Assembly (NCBI GenBank): GCA_009731375.1
Contig: BJOX01000061.1
Coordinates: forward strand, 676,854 to 740,853
Source: Paulinella micropora
Lineage: Eukaryota > Cercozoa > Imbricatea > Euglyphida
Direction: 5' to 3'
Length of the DNA stretch: 64,000 nt
Under the pieces are notes generated by a model that had not been told where the DNA came from, ran no database searches, and saw only the letters and a list, made by a program, of their open reading frames with translations. Shown here in pieces: positions 44,501-54,189 of the stretch (within the stretch, counting starts at the first letter, position 1; each line of letters begins with the position of its first letter). Both the position numbers and the translations under genes were made by a program.

Positions 44501-44838
44501 ACAAATCAAAGAAGAAACAGGACTCCACCACAGTCATGGCACATAGTAAGCTAGTAAAGAGCAAGCATGTGTATCAAGATAGTGGTGCGACACAGTATGT
44601 CTGTCACGACGACACGATGATGAAAGAACTGAAGAAGATCAGTAAGGTAACATTCAGTACAGGGAATGGAACGAGAGTGATAGGAGAGGCAGGGTTGATG
44701 TGTGTAGCAAGAGTAGATGGAGAGGGGCGAATGCATAAAATTTGCAAGAGTGCCTACTATGATCCACTCATGCCAATCAACGTTGCACCCACTGGCCCGA
44801 TGGACCATTTCCATCACAGAGCAGAGAAGCCACAATAA
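41506..44838 (+). CDS. gag: Copia-type Gag with protease start, 1110 aa, uninterrupted
   Basis: An acidic and then Lys/Arg-rich linker (KERSKSKKERRSRRRRLKER) precedes a capsid-like helical region (HPTLIALCMTVSDGNPIRML, RRYGGANAAGMIKRML). Two zinc knuckles follow (CYKCGAKDHWRATC and CTRCKGKKHNRAQC, about residues 373-405), then a Pro-rich linker. A Cys/His mini-domain lies at about 621-667 (C-C-G-x7-C-KVRLG ... D-Y-C-G-Y-H-ARQ), then a Lys-rich block. The protease active site is HVYQDSGATQYVCHD near 1022. The frame ends 89 residues on, at a join to an inverted copia fragment, so protease is truncated. The starting Met is the first in frame and may not be the true one. It would form the particle and bind RNA. 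Confidence 0.8.
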   Translation: MNIESGQLPHGIAHPLRFITFYSGKYRCPSASGSSGSEDLQLCRLMSLVREKTGKKNLTNSIPELEQVFEDRYQTWEFTFKMVATSESSQLGDIVSFIAKHPEKAEEKYPWDESAFSVDEQYSTESDTSDSDSAARTELKTHATSSDAEASMPKESQDARIRPKERSKSKKERRSRRRRLKERKEHAKAMRKLSLYVSVAFKHPTLIALCMTVSDGNPIRMLVLVKRRYGGANAAGMIKRMLVFISSYPRGDIELWLDRNRYLEECIQRDYGGKIPDEFFSSFLLMKFKKHTVFAGLDTMVYQLGREDRLNHREVERVIRQVWQNFRLNSGPESRVNLTRQMTHKPNTTTLIRRPAQGTFVAKESEGEEEKGGCYKCGAKDHWRATCPKLPCTRCKGKKHNRAQCPRANTMVLAQGEDNGRVSPDDERVTVLEDVAIDQADGLEGVGKEEQGEEEDVDLFEGTVFVLHGGGGEDVEESDEDGDAPAPPPIILLPAPTSSTRNIETKSRTPVQGVERANVVRTISLPSLPTPIAAVPSLLMPPPPQRENKNKQKPTPNQDRIVTKTLVGREIVAAAPALTNTPRPPHQPTKREREKKITQPVPQTTTAPKTTNKDRQPEKISCNKQCCGKTSRGKPCKVRLGAHLFGSPQRMADRLIYDDYCGYHARQSAFFPFIDLEQSATDRPPAVVNYPNEKKLREIAKEFLDMFGNLRCVAEGEDWNYQPPPWVADPTSSATLNTLTWRFVGDLPQTGRGAPGTSQTDLASSFDAASPRRRSALSVPEEEEPVSTPSSTSTIIPPAVVSPYRLVSSIDMQTVGEIASELKGSEGVWDERRVIEVGGTIDEYLTDVMRAIELVTVTHNTRHTTSPYSTQHDNKHFTPTTPDTPNTPNDDGIEVRLDPTGRFVEVTVPQELITGASRERISQLDRQVREVITNLQEELKGQIQTGMPDRDYDPDDSDDVPELMSSEPSESSESEEEEQTKKKRKKKKLKKKKKKDKKNKSKKKQDSTTVMAHSKLVKSKHVYQDSGATQYVCHDDTMMKELKKISKVTFSTGNGTRVIGEAGLMCVARVDGEGRMHKICKSAYYDPLMPINVAPTGPMDHFHHRAEKPQ

Positions 44839-44844
44839 CATTCT

Positions 44845-47203
44845 GTGCACCATAGCATAAGACATCCCCGGGTTAGGGACTTGGGACTTAGCTGCTATGC
44901 TTAAAGGGCATATGAGGAGTGGCCGGGTGTGAACAGCCAAAAAGATAAGCATCCCTATCAAGCATATAAGATCATAACGTAATAGGCGATGGTCCTTCTT
45001 TAGGGGAGCGGGGTTATCAGAAGTGAATGGCGTTTTAGCCTGTATCTCCTTCATATAGCCCAACTCCTCTAAGATCAACAACTCATACTTACGTTGATGC
45101 AGAGTAATCCCCTTTTCAGACTGGATGATCTGAATGTTTTTGAATTCGGTGGCTTTGCCTAGGTGCTTGCACCGGAATCCTCTCTTTTCGAACAACTTCA
45201 CCATCTTGGTGTGCCTTTCTTGTGACGCAGCGTGACAGCCATCATCGACGTGAAAGGACACCAGTTGGGTAGTTTGGTGGCTACTCCCATGCTTTACGAA
45301 AGAGGCCCTGTCTAGCGTGAGAGGCTTGAATTTGTGTTCGGTAATGAGCTCCCCGGACAGTACGTCGTACCAAAGACGGCCTGCCTCCGGATGACCGTAT
45401 AGGGCCTTCTTCAGAAGCCAGACATAGTCCGCAGTCTGAAATTCGGCCGGCGGTTTGACATATATGTCGTATGGGAGATTCGCATGCAGATAGGCGGTCG
45501 TGAAATCTATCAGCCATAAATCTATTCCGAAAAAGGCTGCATAGGCTACCATGAGCAGAATGGTCCTGTGCTGGGCTGTGGGAGAGTAAGTCTTTCTGGG
45601 ATTGTACTGAGCGTAAGCTTTCAGGAGGTCCCCTCGTAGGGTTATCCGGGCTTTGTGGAATTCATCCGCAGTATCTTGTTGTTTTACCGTATCTATCCAT
45701 TTTATAGGAATGATTGGTGTGCCCGACATTTTCGCTTCGCTCACTTTTCGCCAAACAAATGCTTTTAGTTCTTTGAGCTGTTCGAATTCCTTCTGTCTAG
45801 CTTGCTTACGGTCTTTTGGTTTTTGTACTACTGGGAATTCCGGGAATTTATCACTCACGAGAAAATACTCCGCCCGATTTTCCTCCCGGGCACGTACCGC
45901 GACATGAGCTCTCGCCCTCTTTCCCGTGATAATGTTTTCACTCGAAATTTCCGCCTGTTCGTGTGATCTCCATCCCGGTTTATGTGCCGCTCTCTGCATC
46001 TCTACCCTCTCCCTCTCCCCCTCGATAAACGCAAATTCTGAGGTGACCTCAATGTCAGAGTTTTGGTTGGTCGACAAGCGTGGTGGTGCAGATGCGGCTT
46101 TTTGCTCACGCGATTCGGGCATAGATTCTGACTGTTGCGGGGCTTTGGCATATTTGACGATTTCTGTGTCTAATATCTTATCCGTGACGCCGTCGTCAAA
46201 CAAGACGCTATGCGCGGGAAAGCGTTTAGATTTACGGGTAACGGGAGCAGACGGGGCTGTTGCTGTCCCCCGACGTATCGCCGTCTCCCATTTATCCCCG
46301 TAAGTCAATCTAGCCCATAAGCCCTTGCCGGGATTTCCACATACGTTCCGGACAACCTTTGTCTTTCTTTGGGCTTACGCCCCCTTCTTGCTTTCTTTAT
46401 CTTCTCCTGCTCGTCACTCGGCTGAGCGACTTTGGGACTCGGAGGCTCTAAGGGGGGCGGGCTCGTGCTCACAAACACCGGTCCCTCTTCTGCCTCGCTA
46501 TCCTCGTCAGTTTGCGGAGTGTGGAGTGACTCCTCAGGGGGGGATTCCAGAGTGAGGGTCGGAGCGGGAGGGGGATTTCCTACCGGGGGACTTTCTCCCC
46601 CTGCCGGAATCTCTCCTCCCGGGTCCTCCCCTGAAACGATTCCTTGATCTTCTGGGGTCATTTGTTGCAATAGGGGAAGGGGGGGCTGTTGCCAATTAAC
46701 AGAGAACATCTCACCCTCAACATCACCTCTCTCGAGAGATTTAGATGCCCCCCTCTTCCCCAATCTCCAAACGTCAAAGATAACATCACGGACATTACCG
46801 AATATTTTCCTCGCAACCGGATCGTATACGCGATAATACCCGTTGTTTCTTTCATACCCGAGAAATAAAACTTTCCTCCCCCTCTCACCTTTCCCCCTCT
46901 TTGCGTCTACTTTCATGTACGCCAAACATCCAATGGGGCGCAAATGACGCAAAAGGGGTTTTCTCTTATGAGCAACTTCATAAGGAGATTTCCCCTCAAA
47001 AGGGCCGTGGGCAAGAGGTAAGAGGTTGGCAAAATACGTGGAAGCTTTCTCCGTCTCAGTCCACATGGACTCAGGAAGATCGGCGTCGCTGAGAACTGCC
47101 CTTGCGGGTCCGCCGCACGTCTGGTGGGCTCGTTCTATTTTAGCAACTGCCTGTTTCTCCCCCGTCGGAGCCTCAAGAAGGACTGGTTGATTTACATCAA
47201 TCC
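44845..47203 (-). pseudogene. Copia integrase-RT fragment, inverted relative to the preceding Gag
   Basis: 47203-46305: integrase core tail, from WIDVNQPVLLEAPTGEKQAV through RAHQTCGGPARAVLSDADLP to KIFGNVRDVIFDVWRLGKRG. It then enters the Pro-rich linker and, after a stop at 46305, 46308-44845: RFPAHSVLFDDGVTDKILDT, PEFPVVQKPKDRKQARQKEF, IPIKWIDTVKQQDTADEFHK, RT motif A region (IDLWLIDFTTAYLHANLPYD) and motif C (LVSFHVDDGCHAASQERHTK, His in place of the usual Tyr). It ends at GMSYAMVHRMLLWLL, where the related copy at 59206 continues. The left end meets the plus-strand protease; the right end meets piggyBac sequence. Confidence 0.85.
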
Positions 47204-47219
47204 AAGTGAAACTCCTTGT

Positions 47220-48390
47220 ACTTACCATATTCCTGGTCACAAGTCAAAGAGTTTGGAGTCACGACGGCCACTACCCTTCGTTTATCCAAGCCGTGGTGGG
47301 GAATAGGTCGCATTTTCATCGGCGATTCTTGGTTCGCTTCTTGCAAAACAGCAGTCGAGATAAAGAAAAGGGGGGTCGATTCTGTTGGAATGGTGAAGAG
47401 TGCTCATGTGGGCTTTCCTGTGCGGCTTCTACACAGTAGAAGGGGGGGGGGAAGGGCGATTTAGCATCTGCAACATGCGAAAAGGAGGGGGTGAAGCTAT
47501 TGGCAGTCAACCAAAACGACCACAACCAGCAGCAAATTATTGATACCTGCTCCACTACCTTGCCTGGAAAGCCTCGTAATGCTCGTTTCAGTCAGTCTGT
47601 GCCCCGTGTCCCCAGGTGCGAAGCTGTGGCCCTTTATTATTCTGCTTTTAATGCGGTTGATATGTTTAATTCCGCACGCCACTGGTCAAACTCTCTCAAT
47701 TTGTCGTTTATTTTGAATGACTGGAAGAAGGTCGATTTTATGATTTTGATGGACTTCATTATCACCAACGCTTACAAACATTATTGTTTTTTTAGCCAGT
47801 CGTCCTTGGCCAACCTCAACATGACGAAGGGCGACAACAGGCCGGGGTATTTCAAATCTGTGCTTGCTGCAGCCCTCCTCAGGCAAGGTGCACCCCCTGA
47901 TTCCCAACCCCCCAATGCTTCGCTTCTGACCCCCATGCCCCTGCCCAACCTATCATCCCAAAATGCATGGAACTTCGTAGGTACCCCCTAGTAATCATGT
48001 CGGATAGAGATACAGGTAGAGCATATAATGAGAGCGTAGGTGTCGTGTTTGTTTGTATGCCTCTTCTGTCAGCAAGTCGTCTTACACGAGCTATTAGTGG
48101 CCGAAAAACGTCGCCGCGGGACACGAGCTATTACTGAATAAAAAAGAAACAGGATGCAGGTAGAGCATATAATGAGAGCATAGAGAGGCCCAAAAGGCGT
48201 AGGTGTCGTGTTTGTTTGTATGCCTCTTCTGTCAGCAAGTCGTCTTACACGAGCTATTACTGTGGCACCTGTGGCCCCGACATGCCCCTGTGTAGCGGTG
48301 AAGGCAGAACGTGTCATGCCTGGCATAAACAAAACTGCAAACCAGCAAAGAAAAAAGCAACGGACTGGATTTTCGAGGCCTTGAAGTAGC
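47220..48390 (+). pseudogene. piggyBac-like (PGBD) transposase remnant
   Basis: 47278-47420 reads GIGRIFIGDSWFASCKTAVE, IKKRGVDSVGMVKSAHVGFP, matching the piggyBac DDE block around a catalytic Asp (DSWF.S). 47482-47980 continues in another frame: VKLLAVNQNDHNQQQIIDTC, then FNAVDMFNSARHWSNSLNLS and WKKVDFMILMDFIITNAYKH, matching the GVD..D......Y...KWW region. 48178-48390 gives the C-terminal cysteine-rich domain: RRRCRVCLYASS, YYCGTCGPDMPLC, RTCHAWHKQNC, then IFEALK-stop. An internal duplication (about 47998-48125 against 48155-48260) repeats the start of that domain. The N-terminal half is absent. Frameshifts make it inactive. Confidence 0.8.
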
Positions 48391-48613
48391 CTACTTGTTT
48401 GATGCCACGTGGCAACCAGTGCTTTTCAGACTAGGGGCAGGTGTTCTCCAGAAATTGATGCAGCCGCCTCCAACACTTTTTAAATAAATTATTCTTTTTT
48501 TACATAGTTAAAAGATAATATGTATTAATATTATTAATAATTTTTTTTATTTTATTATTTTTTTCAGATCCGGAAGTCCTGTATTTACTGTTGCCACATG
48601 GCATCCAGGCATA
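48391..48613. other. AT-rich sequence after the piggyBac remnant, with opposed 16-bp motifs
   Basis: 48401-48416 (GATGCCACGTGGCAAC) and 48590-48605 (GTTGCCACATGGCATC) are inverted copies with one mismatch. AT-rich between. The N gap begins at 48614. Confidence 0.6.
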
Positions 48614-49355
48614 NNNNNNNNNNNNNNNNNNNNNNNNNNNNNNNNNNNNNNNNNNNNNNNNNNNNNNNNNNNNNNNNNNNNNNNNNNNNNNNNNNNNNNN
48701 NNNNNNNNNNNNNNNNNNNNNNNNNNNNNNNNNNNNNNNNNNNNNNNNNNNNNNNNNNNNNNNNNNNNNNNNNNNNNNNNNNNNNNNNNNNNNNNNNNNN
48801 NNNNNNNNNNNNNNNNNNNNNNNNNNNNNNNNNNNNNNNNNNNNNNNNNNNNNNNNNNNNNNNNNNNNNNNNNNNNNNNNNNNNNNNNNNNNNNNNNNNN
48901 NNNNNNNNNNNNNNNNNNNNNNNNNNNNNNNNNNNNNNNNNNNNNNNNNNNNNNNNNNNNNNNNNNNNNNNNNNNNNNNNNNNNNNNNNNNNNNNNNNNN
49001 NNNNNNNNNNNNNNNNNNNNNNNNNNNNNNNNNNNNNNNNNNNNNNNNNNNNNNNNNNNNNNNNNNNNNNNNNNNNNNNNNNNNNNNNNNNNNNNNNNNN
49101 NNNNNNNNNNNNNNNNNNNNNNNNNNNNNNNNNNNNNNNNNNNNNNNNNNNNNNNNNNNNNNNNNNNNNNNNNNNNNNNNNNNNNNNNNNNNNNNNNNNN
49201 NNNNNNNNNNNNNNNNNNNNNNNNNNNNNNNNNNNNNNNNNNNNNNNNNNNNNNNNNNNNNNNNNNNNNNNNNNNNNNNNNNNNNNNNNNNNNNNNNNNN
49301 NNNNNNNNNNNNNNNNNNNNNNNNNNNNNNNNNNNNNNNNNNNNNNNNNNNNNNN
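48614..49355. other. Assembly gap (742 N)
   Basis: A run of N between the piggyBac remnant and the AAT-flanked SINE. Content unknown. Confidence 0.99.
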
Positions 49356-49383
49356 AATAATAATAATAATAATAATAATAATA
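49356..49383. repeat. (AAT)n array at SINE tail
   Basis: AAT triplets directly after the gap. On the minus strand this is the ATT tail of the SINE. Confidence 0.9.
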
Positions 49384-49622
49384 GTGCTTCTCAGTCAATG
49401 GCGAATGCATTTCTGCACATGTGCCTCCATCGTCTCACCCGCGAGGGGAGTACGAAGATTTGACGATAGGCTCTACTGACACCCCCGCAAGGCAGCTCCA
49501 AGCCTTCCAGACAGACCAATACTTTCAAAGAAAATATCATTTGAAAATACCGGCACCGACGGGAATCGAACTGGCGACAGGTCCCAGATGGTAGATCTTA
49601 ACCACTGGGCTATCGCGGTGCC
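49384..49622 (-). mobile_element. tRNA-derived SINE
   Basis: On the minus strand the 5' end GGCACCGCGATAGCCCAGTG contains a Pol III A box (TAGCCCAGTGG), and 40-odd bases later a B box (AGTTCGATTCC). The tRNA-like acceptor arms pair (GGCACCG with CGGTGCC), but the T-stem and D-stem are broken, so it is not a working tRNA gene. A roughly 165-bp body follows and ends in an ATT-triplet tail. SINEs of this type are copied by the machinery of a LINE, which is not seen in the window. Confidence 0.7.
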
Positions 49623-49624
49623 AC

Positions 49625-49625
<1 letters not shown>

Positions 49626-49671
<46 letters not shown>
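49626..49671. repeat. (AAT)n array at SINE head
   Basis: AAT triplets directly beyond the tRNA-like end, so both SINE sides carry the same triplet. An A-rich stretch follows to 49800. Confidence 0.93.
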
Positions 49672-49675
<4 letters not shown>

Positions 49676-49809
49676 CAAAAAATGAAACTGAGAAAAAAGA
49701 TAAAACTAAAAATCAAAAGGGAAACAAAAAGATTAGTATAAGTAAGGGCAGACAAAAGCCAAGACAACACACACTGTCGAGAGACATGATATAGGGAAAG
49801 AAAGATTTT

Positions 49810-49935
49810 TTTTCCTCCTATCTCTCTCTCTCCTCCTTTCTCTCTCTCCTTCTTTCTTTCTTCTTTCTCCTCTTTCTTTTTTCTCCTCTCCTCTCTTTTC
49901 TCTCTCCTCCCTTTTCTCTCTCGCTGTCTCTTTCG

Positions 49936-49981
<46 letters not shown>

Positions 49982-50180
49982 CGCTCGCTCTCGCTCTCTC
50001 TCTCTCTCTCTCTCTCTTCTCTCCCTTTCTCCTCTCTGCTCTCTTCTCTAATGATTCTCCCTTTTCTCTCTCTCTCTCTCTTTCTGTTTCTCTCTCTCTC
50101 TCTTTCTTCTCTCTCTCTCTCTCTCTCTCTCTTTCAATCCTTTCTTTTCTCTCTTCTTTTTCTTTTCTCTCTTGTCTTCT

Positions 50181-50220
<40 letters not shown>

Positions 50221-50348
50221 TCTCTCTCTTCTCTCTCTTCTCTCTCTCCTCTCCCCTCTTTCTCCTCCCTCTCCTCTTTGCTCTCTTCTCTCTCTCCTCT
50301 CTCTCTTCTCTCTCCTCTCTTTCTTCTCTCTTCTCTCTCTCTCTCTTT

Positions 50349-50379
<31 letters not shown>

Positions 50380-50960
50380 TCTCTCTCTCTCTCTTCCCTC
50401 TCTCTCTCTCTCTCTCTTTTCTCTCTCTCTTTCTCTCTTCTCTCTCTCTCTCTCTCTCCTCTCTCTCCTCTTTCTCCTCTTTCCTCTCTCTCTCTCTTCT
50501 CTCTTTCTACTCTCTCCTCCCTCACTCTCTCCTCTTTCTCTTATCTCTTTCCTTGACCCTCTCTTCTCTCTCTTCTCCTTCCTCTTTATTCTCTTTCTTC
50601 TTACTGCTCTCTCTCCTCTCTTCTCTCTCTCTTAAAGTTTCTCTTCTCTCCCCTCCTTTCTTCTCTCTTCTCTCTATTCTCTTCTTTCTCTTCTCTCTTC
50701 TCTCTTCCCTCTCTTCTCTTCTCTCTCTCTCTCTCCTTTCTCTCTCCTCTCTCTCTATCTCTCTCTGCCTCTCTCTATCTCTCTATCGCTATCTCTCTCT
50801 CTCCTCTCTTTCTTCTCTCTTCTCTCTCCTCTCTTCTATCTCCTTTTTTCTCTTCTCTCTTCTCTTTCATCTCTCTTCTCTCTTCTCTCTCTCCTCTCTC
50901 TCTCTCTCCTCTCCTCTCTCTTTTCTGTCCTTATCTTTCTCTCTCTCTTTCGTTGACTTC
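49810..50960. repeat. 1.15-kb (CT)n-rich array
   Basis: CT dinucleotides with interspersed TTCTCTC and CTCCTC variants; the plus strand is nearly pure pyrimidine. All long frames here are low-complexity artefacts. Confidence 0.97.
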
Positions 50961-51010
50961 ATGAAGCTTGCCGTCGGGCGGAACTTTGTCATGCAATTCA
51001 TTGTCGCCAG

Positions 51011-51059
<49 letters not shown>

Positions 51060-51090
51060 TTTTTTTTTTTCTTTCTCTCTNNNNNNNNNN
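51011..51090. repeat. C49 homopolymer, T11 and 10-N gap
   Basis: 49 consecutive C (51011-51059), 11 T, CTTTCTCTCT, then ten N (51081-51090). A homopolymer next to a gap suggests a sequencing or assembly failure point. Confidence 0.95.
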
Positions 51091-51474
51091 CAACAGCGCT
51101 CAATTTGCATCAAAACAGTACGTTCCGGCAGCATAAAATGATAGAAAATATAGCTGGTACGTGGTTTCAGACCGGTTCCGACACACCTCAGGAGGTGAAG
51201 TGTAAGTGCTTTCCGATTTACAGAAACATGATTTAATTTGATTTTAGCGTAATCTACAATCCGGAAACCGGTTTTGAATCATTTCTATGATGTTTTGAAA
51301 ATATTAGTTTTTATCTTAAAATTTTCGGCAAAAATGACCCCCGGTAGTTGTGCGAATTCATTGTTTTAATAAATAATATTTTTTCAGATTAATATCGAAT
51401 TATATCTGAAAAAATATCGAATTTATAATTCAGATAAATTGTATTATATGCGTAATTTGATTGCAAGCTTAGAC
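51091..51474. other. AT-rich spacer
   Basis: No ORF or repeat is recognised. It ends where copia RT homology begins. Confidence 0.4.
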
Positions 51475-51960
51475 AAAAAGAGTAATGAGCGATGCGCGGC
51501 GCAGGGTACAAACAATTGATCTGGGTTATAGCTAACTCCTGGCTCTAGCATATCTCCCCGCAGAGCTAGCCTTGACTTAATGAACTTACGTCCTTTCTCG
51601 TCTAGTTTGACTATGTACCCACGTAAGTCTCACTACTTTTACTCCTTTTTCTTTCGCTTCCTTGGGGCTTACCCACGTGTAAGTGTTAAAAGACTTCAGA
51701 GCTTCAATCTCTTTATCCATTCCCGCTTTCAACTCTTTCGCAGTTAAACCCTCATCTACTATTGCCTCTGGTACCTTCAATGTCAGGTACAGTAACAAGT
51801 GGTATGATCCTCCACGATACTTTCTGCGGACATCTCGGGGTGCTCTAGTTCTCCGACTGGTCTTAACCTATCTATCCGATACTTTCTAATCTCGCTGTCT
51901 AACATCTTTTCTACTTGACAGTCGTCGAAGACTACGAAGTGGCTGGGCTTAGGCATCTTA
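51475..51960 (-). pseudogene. Copia RT N-terminal remnant (copy E2)
   Basis: 51798-51586 reads VPEAIVDEGLTAKELKAGMD, KEIEALKSFNTYTWVSPKEA, then VVRLTWVHSQ, followed by a frameshift into KFIKSRLALRGDML and FVPCAAHRSLL. This is the fingers part of copia RT. The palm catalytic motifs are absent because the copy ends near 51475. Confidence 0.75.
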
Positions 51961-52019
51961 CTAACTTTAAGTCTATCTCCCTTCTCGCACGGTTCTAAGA
52001 CTTTTCCTTCTCGTTTTAC

Positions 52020-53468
52020 TTATTGCCAATTGTCTCCATATTCTTCCTTTGCCCACTCTTCTCCGAAAGCTACTCTCGGCACACTAACTCTCTCTCCTGT
52101 CAATGTAGCTGCTTTTACTGCTGCCTTCTTTTCTGGCGGTGGTTGTGTAACTGATGTCCTAACCTTTGCTTCTCGTTTCCCTCTCACTATGTTAGCTGAT
52201 GTGATTTTGTCACTTTGCTCCCAAGTGAGGCCCTTATTGGGCGCGTCTCCCTCTATGTACCTCCTACTAGGGTGGTCTGCCTCGGGGCTTTGCGACTCTA
52301 ACGATGTGACGGGTGTTAGCCCATCATCCCTGTTGTCAGCTATTTCTACCTTTGACTCTGATGGGAGACAGGAATCTGGACCGTGGATGCCTTTATCTTC
52401 CTGTTGCTCCTCTTGCTTGTCTAACTCCCCCTCAACCTCAAGTTCGGGTTCGTCTATTGGCTGTTCTAGCTGACCGGTATCACTACTCTCCCCCTCAGAT
52501 TCCTCGTCGTCCCATCTGACTTCTCTGGGTGGGTGAGCCTCCTTATCAACTATATTGGGGTCAAAGCGTACATTATGCACATTAGTAATGATCTTGCGAC
52601 CATCCCAAACTCTGTATAGTTCCTTAAATACATCGTATCCAAGCAACATCGCGCGTTTTCCCCTATAGTTTCCTTTCCCTACCTGCTTTCCTATGTACAT
52701 TGCACCTAAACATCCTATAGGCTTCGGTTGTCGAATAGCGGGCTTGTAGCCTAGACATTGCTCAAAAGGGGAAGTGCCCTTTCTAGGTCCTGTCGTGGCC
52801 GGCAGAATGTTGTGCAAGGTTGTGGCAGTATGCTCCATCTCTGCCCAAAACTGTGGAGGCAAGTTAGCCTCGTACCGCATGGCCCGGGCTGGCCCGGCTG
52901 TGATGTCATTGACCTTCTCAGCTATAGGATTGCCATCTTTGTCACCTGCAGCACTAGTCTTCCAAATGAATTGAAGCGGCTTCCACCACTCTATGATTTC
53001 AGTTGGGACATCGAACTCGTTATCACAAGTGATCTGTCTGACTTTCCTTCCTGTCTGCCTCTCAAACCATGCTACAGCTTGCTTCAAACACTCTACGAAC
53101 TCGTTCTTGTAACGTAAGTAAAAATCCTTGATGTACCCCGAGTAATCGTCTGTTACGCAAAATTTATAGTACTTACCGTGCATTGACATGACCGTCCATG
53201 GTCCGGAAGTATCCACATCCAAAATCTCACAAGGGTAACTCGCTCTCCTAATTCTATTGGCCTTAAATCGGGGCAACACTTTAGCTTTCCCCATCATACA
53301 GGCTTCGCAAAATCTAACTCCATCTTCGTTTCCTGTCACTTTTCTACCCATAGCCTTGCCTAATGCATAGGTCTTTGGTAATGCTTTATGACCACTACAC
53401 TGATGTATGACATAAATGTCAATCGGTTTACCTTTCTCACCTTTCTCAGGATACATAGCGTATAGCAC
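52020..53468 (-). CDS. Copia integrase (copy E2), long open frame
   Basis: 482 residues open. The zinc module has HQCSGHKALPKTYALGKAMG, then CEACMMGKAK. The catalytic core has D in EILDVDTSGPWTVMSMHGKY, D in RKVRQITCDNEFDVP, and the region GNPIAEKVNDITAGPARAMR, where the E is expected. A C-terminal domain follows (IGCLGAMYIGKQVGKGNYRG, GYDVFKELYRVW), then an acidic linker towards RT (EDKGIHGPDSC) and the FGEEWAKEEYGDNWQ motif shared with the other copies. It inserts cDNA by strand transfer. Upstream protease is in another frame. Confidence 0.8.
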   Translation of the reverse strand: MLYAMYPEKGEKGKPIDIYVIHQCSGHKALPKTYALGKAMGRKVTGNEDGVRFCEACMMGKAKVLPRFKANRIRRASYPCEILDVDTSGPWTVMSMHGKYYKFCVTDDYSGYIKDFYLRYKNEFVECLKQAVAWFERQTGRKVRQITCDNEFDVPTEIIEWWKPLQFIWKTSAAGDKDGNPIAEKVNDITAGPARAMRYEANLPPQFWAEMEHTATTLHNILPATTGPRKGTSPFEQCLGYKPAIRQPKPIGCLGAMYIGKQVGKGNYRGKRAMLLGYDVFKELYRVWDGRKIITNVHNVRFDPNIVDKEAHPPREVRWDDEESEGESSDTGQLEQPIDEPELEVEGELDKQEEQQEDKGIHGPDSCLPSESKVEIADNRDDGLTPVTSLESQSPEADHPSRRYIEGDAPNKGLTWEQSDKITSANIVRGKREAKVRTSVTQPPPEKKAAVKAATLTGERVSVPRVAFGEEWAKEEYGDNWQ

Positions 53469-53546
53469 GCTGCCTCTAGCTTCCTCGTTCTCACTTACTC
53501 TCGCTTGTTTGCTCTCTGTTTCTCTCTTTGGGGATTCCCGCCCCGC

Positions 53547-54187
53547 TTACCCCGTCTTCTTCTTTCTCTCTTTCACTTTGGGGTCGTAACGCTCGTTTAT
53601 GTTGAGGGGCGTATCCTTTTCATTGTCCCAGCGGTAGAGCATGCCAGGTGTAAGTCTCCCCCTCACGATCACATCACTTTCTTTTATCCTTATGGGGTGT
53701 TTGAGGATTAGTAGTTGCCCGTTCTGGTGAATGATAGACCGATGGTGGTTGTGGTCCATGTTTCCTGTGGACATGATGTTAACCGGTACTCTAGTGTCTA
53801 ACAACATATCTTTCTGTCCAAAACTGGCTTTCCCGATCCATCGATTCTTGTCAATCGTGCTTCCCCCATGTCTCTCACTGTACTCTCTCCGTTTCCGGTG
53901 ACTAAGCTGACGGGTTCTATCTCTCGAAGTTCGTCGTTGCGCAAGATGTGTGGTGTACAGGCTATGTCTCTTGACGATCCACTGTCCTGCACTATCATCT
54001 TTTCTTTTCGACCTACCGTCGTGCTGTCGTCTACCATGAGGTCATGATCCTGTTCCTCGTCCTCCTCTTTCTCTTTCTTCTGGAGCCTGTCCTTCCTTTC
54101 TCGCTCGAATCTCACCTCATACATCCAGTCTAGCTCTTCTCGTGCTTCACAGTACAATCTGTAGCTTATGGGTATACCCGCCCTCAA
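53547..54187 (-). pseudogene. Copia protease (copy E2), two frames
   Basis: 54187-53798 holds the active site KMIVQDSGSSRDIACTPHIL (D-S-G) and LVTGNGESTVRDMGEARLTR. 53807-53547 continues with LDTRVPVNIMSTGNMDHNHH, IIHQNGQLLILKHPIRIKES and DVIVRGRLT. A frame change near 53800 separates them. It would mature the Gag-Pol polyprotein. Confidence 0.75.
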
Positions 54188-54189
54188 GT

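Noticed and set aside
49550-49623. Functional tRNA gene on the minus strand
   Set aside because: A and B boxes and an acceptor-like pairing exist, but D and T stems do not pair properly; with the body and triplet tail it fits a SINE better.
49818-51236. Arg/Glu- and Ser/Leu-rich frames over the CT array
   Set aside because: A dinucleotide repeat read in several frames, with no unique sequence.
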